From NCBI RefSeq assembly GCF_001310275.1, contig NZ_LGYZ01000067.1:124001-188000 (forward strand): a stretch of DNA of 64,000 nt. Reading direction: 5' to 3'. The notes under the pieces are model-generated. The model did not search any database, was not told where the DNA came from, and worked only from the letters and a program-made list of their open reading frames with translations. Made by a program: the position numbers and the translations under genes. The number at the start of each line of letters is the position of its first letter. The first letter of the stretch is position 1. This DNA is from Nocardia arizonensis (lineage in GTDB: Bacteria > Actinomycetota > Actinomycetes > Mycobacteriales > Mycobacteriaceae). Shown in pieces: positions 34,906 through 44,354 of the stretch.

Positions 34906-36455
34906 TGACCTCGAATTCGGCGACGAACGGCGGTTCGGCGCTCGACGCGAATCGCCGCGAACGCGACCTACGCGCACTCGGGGACAGCCCGGATATCGAT
35001 GTGCTGGTCATCGGCGGCGGCGTCACCGGAACCGGTGTCGCACTCGATGCCGTGAGCCGCGGACTTCGCACCGTACTGGTCGAACGCCACGACCTGGCCT
35101 TCGGAACCAGCCGCTGGAGTTCCAAACTCGTGCACGGCGGCCTGCGCTATCTGGCGAGCGGGCGCATCGGCATCGCACACGAGAGCGCGGTGGAGCGCGG
35201 CGTCATGATCGCCTCCACCGCACCGCATCTGGTGCACGCACTGCCGCAGATCGTGCCGCTGCTGCCCGATATCGGCGCCGCCGAGCAGTGCCTGATCCGC
35301 GCGGGCTTCACGGCGGGCGACGCGTTGCGCCGCGCCGCGGGCACCCCCGCCGCGCTGCTGCCGCGGTCGCGCCGGGTGGCCGCCGCCGAGGCGCTGCGGT
35401 TGGCGCCGACGGTCCGCCGCGCCGAGCTGCGCGGCGGCCTGCTGGCCTGGGACGGGCAGCTCGTCGACGACGCCCGCCTCGTGGTGACCTTGGCCCGCAC
35501 CGCCGCCGCGCACGGCGCGACCGTCCTGACCCGGGTGGAAGCCGCGGAGGTGACCGGCGATTCGGCCGTACTTCGCGACACCCGCACGGGGCAGAGTCTG
35601 GCCATGCGCGCGCGGGCCGTGGTGAATGCCACCGGCGTATGGGCCGATCAGGTGGATCCGAGTATCGATCTGCGCCCCTCCCGAGGCACCCACCTGGTCT
35701 TCGACGCCGCGGCCTTCGGCGGGCTCACGGCCGCGCTGACCGTCCCCGTCCCCGGCCGCGTCGGCCGCTTCGTCTTCGCCTTACCCGCCGCGCACGGCCG
35801 CGTATACCTGGGTCTCACCGACGAGGACGCGCCCGGTCCGGTCCCCGACGTGCCCGAGCCGACCGACGCCGAGATCGACTTCCTCCTCGACACCATCAAC
35901 ACCGTGTTGCGAGAACCGCTGAACCGCGGCGATATCCGCGGTTCCTTCGCGGGCCTGCGCCCCCTCCTGCGCACCGCCGACGGCAGTACCGCCGACATCT
36001 CCCGCGAACACGCCGTGCTGCGCGCCCCCAATGGCGTGATCACGGTGGTCGGCGGCAAACTCACCACCTACCGCCGCATGGCCGAGGACGCCGTCGACGC
36101 CGCGATCGCGGCCGCCGGACTGATCGCCCGCCCCTGCGCGACCCGCCATCTTCCCCTGGTCGGCGCGGTGTCCGGCGCGGCGCGTGACCGTCTCGACGCC
36201 CCCGCCATCCTGATCGAACGCTACGGCTCGCACGCCGCGGCTATCGTCGCCGCCATCCGCCGCGACCCCGCGCTCGCCGCACCGGTCGCGCCCGGAATCG
36301 ACGTCACCGCGGCCGAATTCGCCTTCGCCCGGACCCACGAGGCCGCACTCGAGCCCGACGATCTCCTGGACCGCCGCACCCGGATCGGCCTCGTCCCCGA
36401 CGACCGCCGAGCCGCCCTACCGGCCGCCGAAGCCGCATTCGCCGCCCACGGCTGA
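34905..36455 (+). CDS. glpD: Glycerol-3-phosphate dehydrogenase (FAD)
   Basis: 516 residues: VLVIGGGVTGTGVALDAVSR binds FAD, SSKLVHGGLRYL and GGKLTTYRRMAEDAVD are GlpD signatures, and a C-terminal helical domain follows. The peripheral membrane enzyme oxidises glycerol 3-phosphate to dihydroxyacetone phosphate and passes electrons to quinone. It is coupled to the TetR gene. DHAP is also the substrate of alkyl-DHAP enzymes and of AfsA-type enzymes, so it links glycerol use to the neighbouring lipid genes. The 3-prime end overlaps the convergent GNAT gene by 39 bases. Confidence 0.95.
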   Translation: MTSNSATNGGSALDANRRERDLRALGDSPDIDVLVIGGGVTGTGVALDAVSRGLRTVLVERHDLAFGTSRWSSKLVHGGLRYLASGRIGIAHESAVERGVMIASTAPHLVHALPQIVPLLPDIGAAEQCLIRAGFTAGDALRRAAGTPAALLPRSRRVAAAEALRLAPTVRRAELRGGLLAWDGQLVDDARLVVTLARTAAAHGATVLTRVEAAEVTGDSAVLRDTRTGQSLAMRARAVVNATGVWADQVDPSIDLRPSRGTHLVFDAAAFGGLTAALTVPVPGRVGRFVFALPAAHGRVYLGLTDEDAPGPVPDVPEPTDAEIDFLLDTINTVLREPLNRGDIRGSFAGLRPLLRTADGSTADISREHAVLRAPNGVITVVGGKLTTYRRMAEDAVDAAIAAAGLIARPCATRHLPLVGAVSGAARDRLDAPAILIERYGSHAAAIVAAIRRDPALAAPVAPGIDVTAAEFAFARTHEAALEPDDLLDRRTRIGLVPDDRRAALPAAEAAFAAHG

Positions 36456-37061
36456 GCCGCGATCCTCCCGCTCCGCACCGGGATCGCCCGTCGCGGACCC
36501 GTCCGCGGCGACCGACCCGGCCACGACGACCCGTGCCGAATCGATCACCACCGCCGGCGGCGCGCTCATGGCCGCACGGGGCCATCGGTCGAGCCCGTGC
36601 GCGGCCTCGGCGGCGCGGACGGCACGCATCTGCTCGGACAGGTCCGCGTCCGGTATACGACGGAATCCGAGACGCTCGTAGTAGGGACCGTTCCACGCGA
36701 CCTCGGTGAAGGTCGTCAGGGTGATGGCGTCCATCCCGTGGTCGAGCGCCCACCGCGCGGCGTGCGCGATCAGGCGTGCACCGATCCGGCGACCCGCGTG
36801 ATCGGGATGTACCGAGACCTGGTCGATGTGCGCCAGGCCATCGACGATGCCGAGTATCAGGTATCCGACGGGCCGGTCATGGTCATCGGCCCACACCCAC
36901 GCCCGCCCGGCGACGGCGAAACCTCGTAGCTGCTCGAGCGAGGGCGCCTCGTCCTCGGCGACCTCGGTCATGCCCACGGCCGCGAAGGGTGCGCCCGTGG
37001 CGTCCTCGATATCGCGCAGGATCGGCAGGTCGGCCTCTGTGGCCGCACGTATGTGCTGCAT
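36417..37061 (-). CDS. GNAT-family N-acetyltransferase
   Basis: 214 residues. The GNAT core is residues 1-150: IRAATEADLPILRDIEDATG, IDQVSVHPDHAGRRIGARLI (acetyl-CoA-binding motif A) and YYERLGFRRIPD (motif B). After about residue 160 comes a low-complexity tail that overlaps glpD, which may be a run-on past the ancestral stop. Substrate unknown. ATG 37061 is the first codon of the domain. It sits 18 bases downstream of the second TetR gene and may share its transcript. Confidence 0.85.
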   Translation of the reverse strand: MQHIRAATEADLPILRDIEDATGAPFAAVGMTEVAEDEAPSLEQLRGFAVAGRAWVWADDHDRPVGYLILGIVDGLAHIDQVSVHPDHAGRRIGARLIAHAARWALDHGMDAITLTTFTEVAWNGPYYERLGFRRIPDADLSEQMRAVRAAEAAHGLDRWPRAAMSAPPAVVIDSARVVVAGSVAADGSATGDPGAEREDRGSAVGGECGFGGR

Positions 37062-37079
37062 CCGCGCAGTATCGCGGGC

Positions 37080-37691
37080 TCAGCCCGCCGGTGTCGACAG
37101 AATTCCGTCGATGAGCACCCGCAGCGACCACCGCGCGCGGGCCTTCTCCTCGGCCACTCCGGTCCGATGACCCGACACCTCGGCCAAGCGCGCGGCGGTG
37201 ACCGCGTCGAGTCCGTCGCGGTCGGCCGCGGAGGCCGCGAGATGCAGATACAGCAGTTCCACCGCCCACTGCGCGGTGCGGTCGTCCACCCCGCCCTCGG
37301 CCAGCAGCCCCCGCATCCGGTCCATGAGCCGGAAACGCACGGTGTCGGTGGGTGTCGACGCCAGCGCCACCAGGGCCAGACCCTGATGCCTGTTGATGGC
37401 GGCGACGGTGTCCTCGACCAGAGTCGTCAGCCGATCGCGCCAGCTGCCGCCGACCGGTTCGGGCACCGCGCCGATCACGTCGTCGAGCATGGCGGCCATC
37501 AGATCGTCGCGATTGGCGACGTAGACATAGAGTGAGGCCGCACCGGTGTCCAGTTCCTGAGCGACCCGCCGCATGGTCAGGGCGGCCGAGCCGTCGGTGT
37601 CGAGAATTCGCAATCCGGTCTCGATGATCACCTCGCGGCTCAAGGGCGCCTTGGCGGGTCTGGCTCTGCGGCTGACCGGCGCGGCACTCAT
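37080..37691 (-). CDS. TetR-family transcriptional regulator
   Basis: 203 residues. LTMRRVAQELDTGAASLYVY (about 39-58) is the DNA-binding helix-turn-helix, of the class with a tetracycline-repressor-like C-terminal domain (RDRLTTLVEDTVAAINRHQG and following). ATG 37691 is the first codon of the family-like region. Target and ligand unknown; the GNAT gene downstream is the nearest candidate partner. Confidence 0.88.
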   Translation of the reverse strand: MSAAPVSRRARPAKAPLSREVIIETGLRILDTDGSAALTMRRVAQELDTGAASLYVYVANRDDLMAAMLDDVIGAVPEPVGGSWRDRLTTLVEDTVAAINRHQGLALVALASTPTDTVRFRLMDRMRGLLAEGGVDDRTAQWAVELLYLHLAASAADRDGLDAVTAARLAEVSGHRTGVAEEKARARWSLRVLIDGILSTPAG

Positions 37692-37918
37692 AGCTCGGCG
37701 TCCTTCCGCACTGCCGCGACATCAGGACCGGTGGGTCGCTCACTGCGCTCTGCCATGCGGCCGAGACTACGCAGCCGCGAACGTCGTTTGACACGAACCG
37801 CGTTCGACATTCCGGGCGGGTGCGCCGCGCGAGGGCCGACCGCGCGTTATCGCGACCGGGAATGGCCGCGACGACCCGCCACTATGCTGGACGCCGATAC
37901 GCGCGGGAAGGAGGCCGG

Positions 37919-39229
37919 GTGCGCACGAACCCGTCGACCGTAGGGATCGCGCCGGGCGATGGTCTGATCGCCCGTTTCGACGCGGTAGTCGTCTATCTGG
38001 CCGGGGAAACCGCCTCCACCGACCGAATTCTCGGCGCCATCGAAGCCGTCGCGGACGCCGACCATCCCGGTGCGGCCATCGCACAGCGCCTCGCCGCGGT
38101 GGTTTTCGCCGGCGGGTCGGAGCCGCCGCCGTTCGGTGTGCTCGCCCCCACCTCCGACGGCACCGTCATCCTGCTGCGCGGTCCGGTGATCGCCGAGATT
38201 CACGGCGCCGAGGGCGTGCGCACGATCTCCGGCGCACGCGCCTTCACGTGGGTCGACGAGATCGTGCGCGAACCCGTGCGCCGCATCGCCATCGGCTCCG
38301 ACACCGGCGCGGCGCTCACCGTGCACCCGCGCACCGACCTGCGCGCGGGTGTGGTGCCCGGCGGCGGATTCGAATTGCGGATCGCCGCGCGCAGATCGGG
38401 TAAGTCCTCCCGTGGCAACCGCCCCGACCTGGTGAAATCGGTGGATGGCGCGGACGAGCCCGCGCCCACCGCCCCCGCGGGCTTCGAGGTGATCGACGAC
38501 GCCGCGGACGAGCGCCCGCCGCGCGCGAACGAAGCCGGCCACGCGCGGTCGGCCGGGCACGCACCCCTCGAACGCACGCGAACCGACCACTCGATACCCG
38601 AGGTCGAGCGGTCGAGCGCCGATCGCTCGGGCACTCCGCGCACCGCGGGCAAACCCGCGCAGCCGCGCCGGATCTCCGAGGGCGGCAGCGCGGCGACGCC
38701 GCGTACCGCCGAACCGGTCGGCACCAAGGCCATGTCACAGCCGTGGCCGCACACCCCCGCCGCGAGCCGCTCCTCGGCCTTCCACACCGAGGTGCCCCCG
38801 GACGATTCCCGCACCCGCCCGGCCCGCCCGAGCGGGGTGATCGCCAAGAGCGACGGCACCACCGCCCCCGGCGCACTCGTCTACGACGAGACCGCCTACC
38901 CCCTGGACCGCCCGTATGTCATCGGCCGCGCTCCCGCCGGCGACGAGTCGGTCCGCACCGCCGTCGCCGCGCCGCTGTCGGTTCCCCGCGACCGCCACGT
39001 CTCGCGCATCCACGCCTTCGTCACCGTGGAACGCGGCAAGGTCTACGTCTGCGACGCGGGCACCCCCGCGGGCACCTACATCGCGGCGCCCGGCGCGGAC
39101 TCCTGGACCCGGATCGGTACCTCGGCCAGCGAACTCGCCCCCGGCTGGAGTATCCGCATCGGCGAGAAGGTCCTGATCACCTACCGTGCCGAGGACATCT
39201 CCGATGGCCCGACGGCCTCCGTCAAGTAG
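37919..39229 (+). CDS. FHA-domain protein
   Basis: 436 residues in three parts: an N-terminal 150-residue globular domain with no recognised family (VRTNPSTVGIAPGDGL onward), a disordered charged linker (about 165-300), and a C-terminal forkhead-associated domain (YVIGRAPAGDES, VSRIHAFVTVERGKVYV, IRIGEKVLITY) that reads phosphothreonine. Proteins of this build are substrates or adaptors of Ser/Thr kinases near cell-envelope or type VII systems. GTG 37919 follows AAGGAGG by 4-5 bases. No kinase gene is adjacent in the window. Confidence 0.8.
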   Translation: MRTNPSTVGIAPGDGLIARFDAVVVYLAGETASTDRILGAIEAVADADHPGAAIAQRLAAVVFAGGSEPPPFGVLAPTSDGTVILLRGPVIAEIHGAEGVRTISGARAFTWVDEIVREPVRRIAIGSDTGAALTVHPRTDLRAGVVPGGGFELRIAARRSGKSSRGNRPDLVKSVDGADEPAPTAPAGFEVIDDAADERPPRANEAGHARSAGHAPLERTRTDHSIPEVERSSADRSGTPRTAGKPAQPRRISEGGSAATPRTAEPVGTKAMSQPWPHTPAASRSSAFHTEVPPDDSRTRPARPSGVIAKSDGTTAPGALVYDETAYPLDRPYVIGRAPAGDESVRTAVAAPLSVPRDRHVSRIHAFVTVERGKVYVCDAGTPAGTYIAAPGADSWTRIGTSASELAPGWSIRIGEKVLITYRAEDISDGPTASVK

Positions 39230-39339
39230 CGTCGCGCCCGGCGGCGACCCGTGCGCCCGGTCCGGCGACCGGCCACGGTCCTACGATGCGGACGGGGCCT
39301 TTCGGGCGCCACCGCCGGTTTGGAGAGGACACTTGGGAT

Positions 39340-41649
39340 ATGCACCGGAACGGGCCGACCGAGGACATCGATGAATCCGCGCTGACCGTGACCGCGCCGA
39401 AGATCGAGGCCGCGGGCGTCACGGCGGTGGCAGTGGCGCTGAAGCGCTCCGTCGAGGAGATGGGCGTGGTGCGCACCGCGCGCACGCTGGCCAGGGTCAA
39501 CCAGGTGCACGGATTCGACTGTCCCGGCTGCGCCTGGCCCGAGCCCACCGGGCACCGGCGGCCCGCCGAATTCTGCGAGAACGGGGCCAAGGCCGTCGCC
39601 GAGGAGGCGACGCTGCGCACGGTCACCCCGGAATTCTTCGCCACCCATTCGATCGAGGATCTGGCGGGTCGGTCGGGCTACTGGCTCGGACAGCAGGGCC
39701 GCCTGACCCATCCGATGGTGCTGCGCCCCGGTGCGACCCACTACACACCGATCGAATGGGACGAGGCATACCGCGTCGTCGCCGACGAACTGCGCGCCCT
39801 GGCCTCACCCGACGAAGCGGTCTTCTACACCTCCGGCCGCACCGCGAACGAGACCGCCTTCCTCTATCAGCTGCTCGTGCGCAGCTTCGGCACCAACAAC
39901 CTGCCCGATTGCAGCAATATGTGCCACGAGTCCTCGGGCGCGGCGCTGACCGCATCCATCGGCATCGGCAAGGGTTCGGTGACGATCGATGATTTCGAGG
40001 CCGCCGATCTGATCATCGTGGCGGGCCAGAATCCCGGCACAAACCATCCGCGCATGCTCAGCGCGCTCGCCCATGCCAAGCGCAAGGGCGCGCGCATCGT
40101 CGCGGTCAATCCGCTGCCCGAGACCGGACTCCTCGGATTCCGCGATCCGCAGACGCTCGCGGGCCTCACCGGCGGCGTCCCCATCGCCGACGACTTCCTA
40201 CAGATCCGCCTCGGCGGCGATATGGCGTTGTTCCGCGGCCTGGGCCGGCTACTGTTCGAAGCCGAGGATCGCGCACCGGGCACGGTCGTGGACCGCGCGT
40301 TCGTCGACGAATACTGCGCGGGCTTCGAGCAGTACGAAAAGCAGACCCGCGCCGTCGATTTCGACACCGTTGTCGATGCCACCGGATTGTCGCGCACGGA
40401 CATCGAGCGCACCGCCGCCCTGTTCGCCGAGGCGAACAACATCATCATCTGCTGGGCGATGGGCCTTACCCAGCAGCGGCACGGCGTGGCCACGATCGAG
40501 GAAGCCACCAATCTGCTGCTGATGCGCGGCATGATCGGCAAACCCGGCGCGGGCGTGTGCCCGGTGCGCGGCCACTCGAATGTGCAGGGCGACCGCACGA
40601 TGGGCATCTGGGAGCAGATGCCCGACACGTTCCTCGACGCGCTCGACCGCGAATTCGGCATCACCAGCCCGCGCGAGCACGGCTACGACACCGTTTCTGC
40701 CATCCGGGCCATGCGGGACGGCCGGGCCACGGTATTCGTCGGAATGGGCGGCAATTTCGTGTCCGCCACCCCGGATACCGAGGTCACCGAGGCCGCACTG
40801 CGCGGGTGCGCGCTCACGGTGCAGATCTCCACCAAACTCAATCGCAGCCACGTCGTACACGGGCGCACCGCGCTCATCCTGCCGACCCTCGGGCGCACCG
40901 ACAAGGATGTCCGGGGCGGGCTGAAACAGCAGGTGTCGGTGGAGGATTCGATGTCGATGGTGCATCTGTCCACCGGGCGCCTCGACCCGGTCAGCGACGA
41001 ACTGCGCAGCGAGATCGCCATCGTGTGCGACCTCGCGCTGACCCTGTTCGGCCCGGATCATCCGGTGCCATGGGCGCGGCTGCGCGACGACTACGACCTG
41101 ATCCGTGACGCCATCGCCCGGGTCGTGCCCGGATGCGCCGATTACAACACCCGCGTGCGGACCCGCAACGGCTTCGTCCTGCCGCATCCCCCGCGCGACG
41201 CCCGCGAGTTCCGCACCGGCACGGGTCGAGCCAATTTCGCGGTGAACGAGTTGAGCTGGGTCCCGGTGCCACCGGGCAGGCTCATCCTGCAAACCCTGCG
41301 CAGCCACGACCAGTACAACACCACCATCTACGGTCAGGAGGATCGCTACCGCGGCGTGCGCGGCGGACGCCGGGTGATCCTGATGAACGCCGCCGATGTC
41401 GCCGAATTCGGCTTCGCCGACGGCGACGCGGTCGACCTGGTCTCGGAGTGGACCGACGGCGTACAGCGCCGGGTCGAAGGATTCCGTATCGTGATCTACC
41501 CGACCCCGCGCGGCAACGCCGCCGCCTACTATCCCGAGGCCAATCCGCTGGTCCCCCTGGATCACGTTGCGGCGCGGTCGAATACACCGGTGTCCAAGGC
41601 GGTGCCGATCCGCCTGGAACGCCATGTCCATCGCTCGGCGCAGTCGTGA
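39340..41649 (+). CDS. FdhF/YdeP-family molybdopterin oxidoreductase
   Basis: 769 residues of the bis-MGD molybdoenzyme family. NQVHGFDCPGCAWPEP near the N-terminus, PDCSNMCHESSG, VRGHSNVQGDRTMGIWEQMP and the C-terminal LQTLRSHDQYNT/YGQEDRY motifs mark the YdeP/FdhF-like branch. There is no four-cysteine FeS site or selenocysteine codon at the active position. Reported members are linked to acid resistance; many are annotated as formate-dehydrogenase-like. ATG 39340 has GGAGAGG 11 bases upstream. Its stop overlaps the fdhD start. Confidence 0.9.
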   Translation: MHRNGPTEDIDESALTVTAPKIEAAGVTAVAVALKRSVEEMGVVRTARTLARVNQVHGFDCPGCAWPEPTGHRRPAEFCENGAKAVAEEATLRTVTPEFFATHSIEDLAGRSGYWLGQQGRLTHPMVLRPGATHYTPIEWDEAYRVVADELRALASPDEAVFYTSGRTANETAFLYQLLVRSFGTNNLPDCSNMCHESSGAALTASIGIGKGSVTIDDFEAADLIIVAGQNPGTNHPRMLSALAHAKRKGARIVAVNPLPETGLLGFRDPQTLAGLTGGVPIADDFLQIRLGGDMALFRGLGRLLFEAEDRAPGTVVDRAFVDEYCAGFEQYEKQTRAVDFDTVVDATGLSRTDIERTAALFAEANNIIICWAMGLTQQRHGVATIEEATNLLLMRGMIGKPGAGVCPVRGHSNVQGDRTMGIWEQMPDTFLDALDREFGITSPREHGYDTVSAIRAMRDGRATVFVGMGGNFVSATPDTEVTEAALRGCALTVQISTKLNRSHVVHGRTALILPTLGRTDKDVRGGLKQQVSVEDSMSMVHLSTGRLDPVSDELRSEIAIVCDLALTLFGPDHPVPWARLRDDYDLIRDAIARVVPGCADYNTRVRTRNGFVLPHPPRDAREFRTGTGRANFAVNELSWVPVPPGRLILQTLRSHDQYNTTIYGQEDRYRGVRGGRRVILMNAADVAEFGFADGDAVDLVSEWTDGVQRRVEGFRIVIYPTPRGNAAAYYPEANPLVPLDHVAARSNTPVSKAVPIRLERHVHRSAQS

Positions 41650-42485
41650 GCCGGGTCACGGCGCGTCGCCGCACCATCCGCGTCTCCCCGCACGGCGAGC
41701 TCACCCGGCCCGACACCCTCGCGGTGGAGGAACCGCTCGAGATCCGGCTACACGGCCGCTCGTTGACCGTGACCATGCGCACCCCGGGCGCCGATATCGA
41801 TCTCGTGCACGGATTCCTGTTGAGCGAGAACATCATCGGTGTCGCCGACGATATCGTCAGCGCCCGCTATTGCGCGGGCGTCGACGCCGAGGGACACAAT
41901 ACCTACAACGTCCTCGACATCACCCTGCGCAATCCGGCCGCCACCCGGCCGCGCGCCTTCCTCACCACCGGCGCGTGCGGGGTGTGCGGCAAGACCGCGC
42001 TCGACGAGGTGCGCACCACCACCCGGTATCCGCTGCGCGCCGACGGCCCGCGGGTTCGCGCGGAGGTCCTGGCGGGGATGCCCGACACGCTGCGTGCCGC
42101 GCAGTCGGTGTTCGACGCCACCGGCGGCCTGCACGCGGCGGGCCTGTTCACCCCCGACGGCGCGGCGCTCGCCGTGCGCGAGGACATCGGCCGCCACAAT
42201 GCCGTGGACAAGGTCATCGGGTGGGCGCTGCGCGAAAACCGTATTCCCGCACACGATCTCGTGCTCATCGTCAGCGGTCGGGCCTCGTTCGAACTGGTCC
42301 AGAAGGCGGTCATGGCGGGCATACCCCTGCTCGGCGCCGTATCCGCGCCGAGTTCGCTGGCCGTCGACCTCGCCGTGGAGTCCGGCGCGACCCTGGTGGG
42401 CTTCCTGCGCGGGGACACTATGAACGTCTACGCGGGAGCCGAACGCCTCGCACTGCCCCGGCCCGCGGCGGCGCACCCCGTCTGA
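41646..42485 (+). CDS. fdhD: Formate dehydrogenase sulfurtransferase FdhD
   Basis: 279 residues. TTGACGVCGKTALDE contains the Cys-x2-Cys that relays sulfur from IscS to the molybdenum cofactor; ALAVREDIGRHNAVDKVIGW and LIVSGRASFELVQKA are FdhD hallmarks. GTG 41646 overlaps the stop of the molybdoenzyme gene, so chaperone and client are co-translated, which supports maturation of that enzyme rather than another formate dehydrogenase. Confidence 0.95.
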   Translation: MSRVTARRRTIRVSPHGELTRPDTLAVEEPLEIRLHGRSLTVTMRTPGADIDLVHGFLLSENIIGVADDIVSARYCAGVDAEGHNTYNVLDITLRNPAATRPRAFLTTGACGVCGKTALDEVRTTTRYPLRADGPRVRAEVLAGMPDTLRAAQSVFDATGGLHAAGLFTPDGAALAVREDIGRHNAVDKVIGWALRENRIPAHDLVLIVSGRASFELVQKAVMAGIPLLGAVSAPSSLAVDLAVESGATLVGFLRGDTMNVYAGAERLALPRPAAAHPV

Positions 42486-42573
42486 CCGGATCGCGGACCC
42501 GGCGGCCGCCCATTGCCCGCCGCGTGACCGCGAACTACGGTGGAGGCACCATCGGCGCGGGAATGGAGCCGTC

Positions 42574-43110
42574 ATGCGTATCTCGCTGGAAGGTAATACC
42601 GGGGGCGTGCGGGTGCGCATGCGCTACGAACAGCATCGGTGGCGGTGGCTCGCGGTGCGGATCATGCTGGGAATCCTCGCCGTTCAGGGCATTGTCGTCG
42701 GCCTGTGGGCGTTGTTCGCGCCGCATTCGTGGTATTCCGATTTCCCGGGGTTCGGTATGCGGTGGGTTGGACTCGACGGCCCCTTCAACCACCATCTCGC
42801 CGCCGATGTCGGCGCGTTCTTCCTGGCGCTCGGCGCGGTGTCGCTGTTCGCGCTGCTGCGTGGCGAGAATGTGCCTGCGCGGGCCGCGGGCATCGGCTGG
42901 ACGGTGATGGCGCTGCCGCATCTGATTTACCACCTCGCGCACCGCCCCGCCGAGATGACCACGGTGAGCTACGTGCTGAGCCTGATCGCCGCGGCCGCGC
43001 TGGCGGCACTCGGACTCGCCCTGATCTTCGTCACCCCGCCCGTGGACCGGATCGCCGATCCGGATCCCATCGAATTCCGGTTCCCGCGCGGGCGCGCCCG
43101 CAATGGCTAG
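42574..43110 (+). CDS. Small membrane protein of unknown function
   Basis: 178 residues with about four hydrophobic segments (WLAVRIMLGILAVQGIVVGL, LAADVGAFFLALGAVSLFAL, WTVMALPHLIYHL, VLSLIAAAALAALGLALIF) and polar ends. No motif was recognised. ATG 42574 is the first clear start, with GGAGCC upstream. It follows fdhD by 88 bases; a link to the molybdoenzyme pair is possible but not shown. Its stop overlaps the convergent Nudix stop by 4 bases. Confidence 0.75.
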   Translation: MRISLEGNTGGVRVRMRYEQHRWRWLAVRIMLGILAVQGIVVGLWALFAPHSWYSDFPGFGMRWVGLDGPFNHHLAADVGAFFLALGAVSLFALLRGENVPARAAGIGWTVMALPHLIYHLAHRPAEMTTVSYVLSLIAAAALAALGLALIFVTPPVDRIADPDPIEFRFPRGRARNG

Positions 43111-43532
43111 GCCGCGAGTGAGGGACTCCAGTCCCATCCACCGACCGCGGTCAGATGGTGCAGTGCGCGCTGGACGGCCGGGGCGCAGCGTGGCAGGTCA
43201 TCCGGTCCGAACCAGGCCATCTCCGCGATCTCCGCGGCCGGAGCGGGCGTGCCGCGCCCGGGTGCGCGGAAACAGTGCATTTCGACGAGCACGCCCGGGC
43301 GACCGTGAGCCGCAGCCGTGATGGTCACCTCGGGCGTGATGCCGTTCTCGTCGATGTCGACGCCGAGTTCCTCGCGGACCTCGCGGACGAGCGCTCGCGC
43401 CAGTGTTTCCCCCGACTCCGGTTTGCCGCCGGGCAGGTAGAACGCGTCTCGGCCCTCGGTGCGGACCGCGAGCACCCTGCCGTTCTCGACGCACAACCAC
43501 GCGACCGACGTGAGCGTTCGTTCCGAGGTCAT
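43107..43532 (-). CDS. Nudix hydrolase
   Basis: 141 residues with a full Nudix box GGKPESGETLARALVREVRE followed by ELGV (about residues 35-58), which binds the metal that cleaves nucleoside diphosphates linked to another group. MutT-like or NDP-sugar cleaving roles are both possible. ATG 43532 is the only plausible start. It is followed on the minus strand by mihF upstream, with 23 bases between. Confidence 0.92.
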   Translation of the reverse strand: MTSERTLTSVAWLCVENGRVLAVRTEGRDAFYLPGGKPESGETLARALVREVREELGVDIDENGITPEVTITAAAHGRPGVLVEMHCFRAPGRGTPAPAAEIAEMAWFGPDDLPRCAPAVQRALHHLTAVGGWDWSPSLAA

Positions 43533-43555
43533 GATCTGTAGACGGTACCCGTGAC

Positions 43556-43870
43556 TCAGGCGTCCAGCGCTTCGAGCAGCGCGGCGCGCTGCCGGGCGCC
43601 AAGGCCGCCGATGCGGCGGTCCTCCGGGATCTCGGCCTGGTCCATCAACTTGGCCGCCTTCACCGGCCCGACGCCGGGCAGCGCCTTGATGACCGCCGCG
43701 ACCTTGGTCTTCTTCACCAGATCGTCGGACTCGGCCTTCTTCAGCAGATCCGCGACCGAAACCTTGCCCGCCTTCACCTTGCCGATCAGTTCGGAGCGCG
43801 CCTTGCGCACCGCGGCCGCTTTGGCCAACGCCTCGGTGCGTTGCTCGGCGGTCATCGTGGGCAGTGCCAT
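43556..43870 (-). CDS. mihF: Actinobacterial integration host factor
   Basis: 104 residues: MALPTMTAEQRTEALAKAAA start, a helical body, then IKALPGVGPVKAAKLMDQAE (a helix-two-turn-helix DNA-binding turn) and RRIGGLGARQRAALLEAL. This is the actinobacterial IHF family, unrelated to proteobacterial HU/IHF, a nucleoid protein that bends DNA and controls secondary metabolism in Streptomyces. ATG 43870 has GGAGGAG upstream; the longer frame adds unrelated codons. Confidence 0.95.
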   Translation of the reverse strand: MALPTMTAEQRTEALAKAAAVRKARSELIGKVKAGKVSVADLLKKAESDDLVKKTKVAAVIKALPGVGPVKAAKLMDQAEIPEDRRIGGLGARQRAALLEALDA

Positions 43871-44354
43871 GTCTCCTCCGCTTTCACTCGTCACTCGAAC
43901 ATCTGGTTGACCGGACCGAGTAAACAGCACGGCATCGACAGCACCCTGCCGACACACCGGGTGAAGGTAGCGATGAGTTTTCCGAAGCCGCGCCGTCGTA
44001 ACCGGTGAGGCGCCCGCCCGGAGCGGGCGAATCGGACGAAAGGAATCCGGTCATGGAATTATCGATCCCCTGATTTACACCATAGACCGCATTCCTCCGA
44101 CTCGTGACCGGGGGTGGTAACGCGACGACCTCGGTGAACGACAGGAAGTACAGAGAGCAACCACCACGGGGGCCAATTGGCTCGACGGGCAACGGTTCAA
44201 TGGCGAACCAAGGAAGATCAATGGCGATCCCCGGGCCGGGCATCGGTTGGCCGAATCGTTGCCCGCCCCCGTGGCCCCTCCGATACCGAAGATCCGGCGG
44301 TGGAACACTGCTAGTCTCAGAACTAGAACAGGTTCCAATCCGTCAGGAGTTCCG
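43871..44354 (+). promoter_or_regulatory. Intergenic region with a KstR-type operator
   Basis: 484 bases without a gene between mihF and the isomerase gene. At 44324-44337 TAGAACAGGTTCCA matches the KstR consensus TnnAACnnGTTnnA exactly. A partly overlapping inverted repeat CTAGT-CTCAGA-ACTAG lies at 44311-44326. KstR represses cholesterol-catabolism genes in mycolata until a steroid-CoA ester is present. The box ends 17 bases before the ATG at 44355, a repressing position. The rest of the gap shows nothing assignable. Confidence 0.7.
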
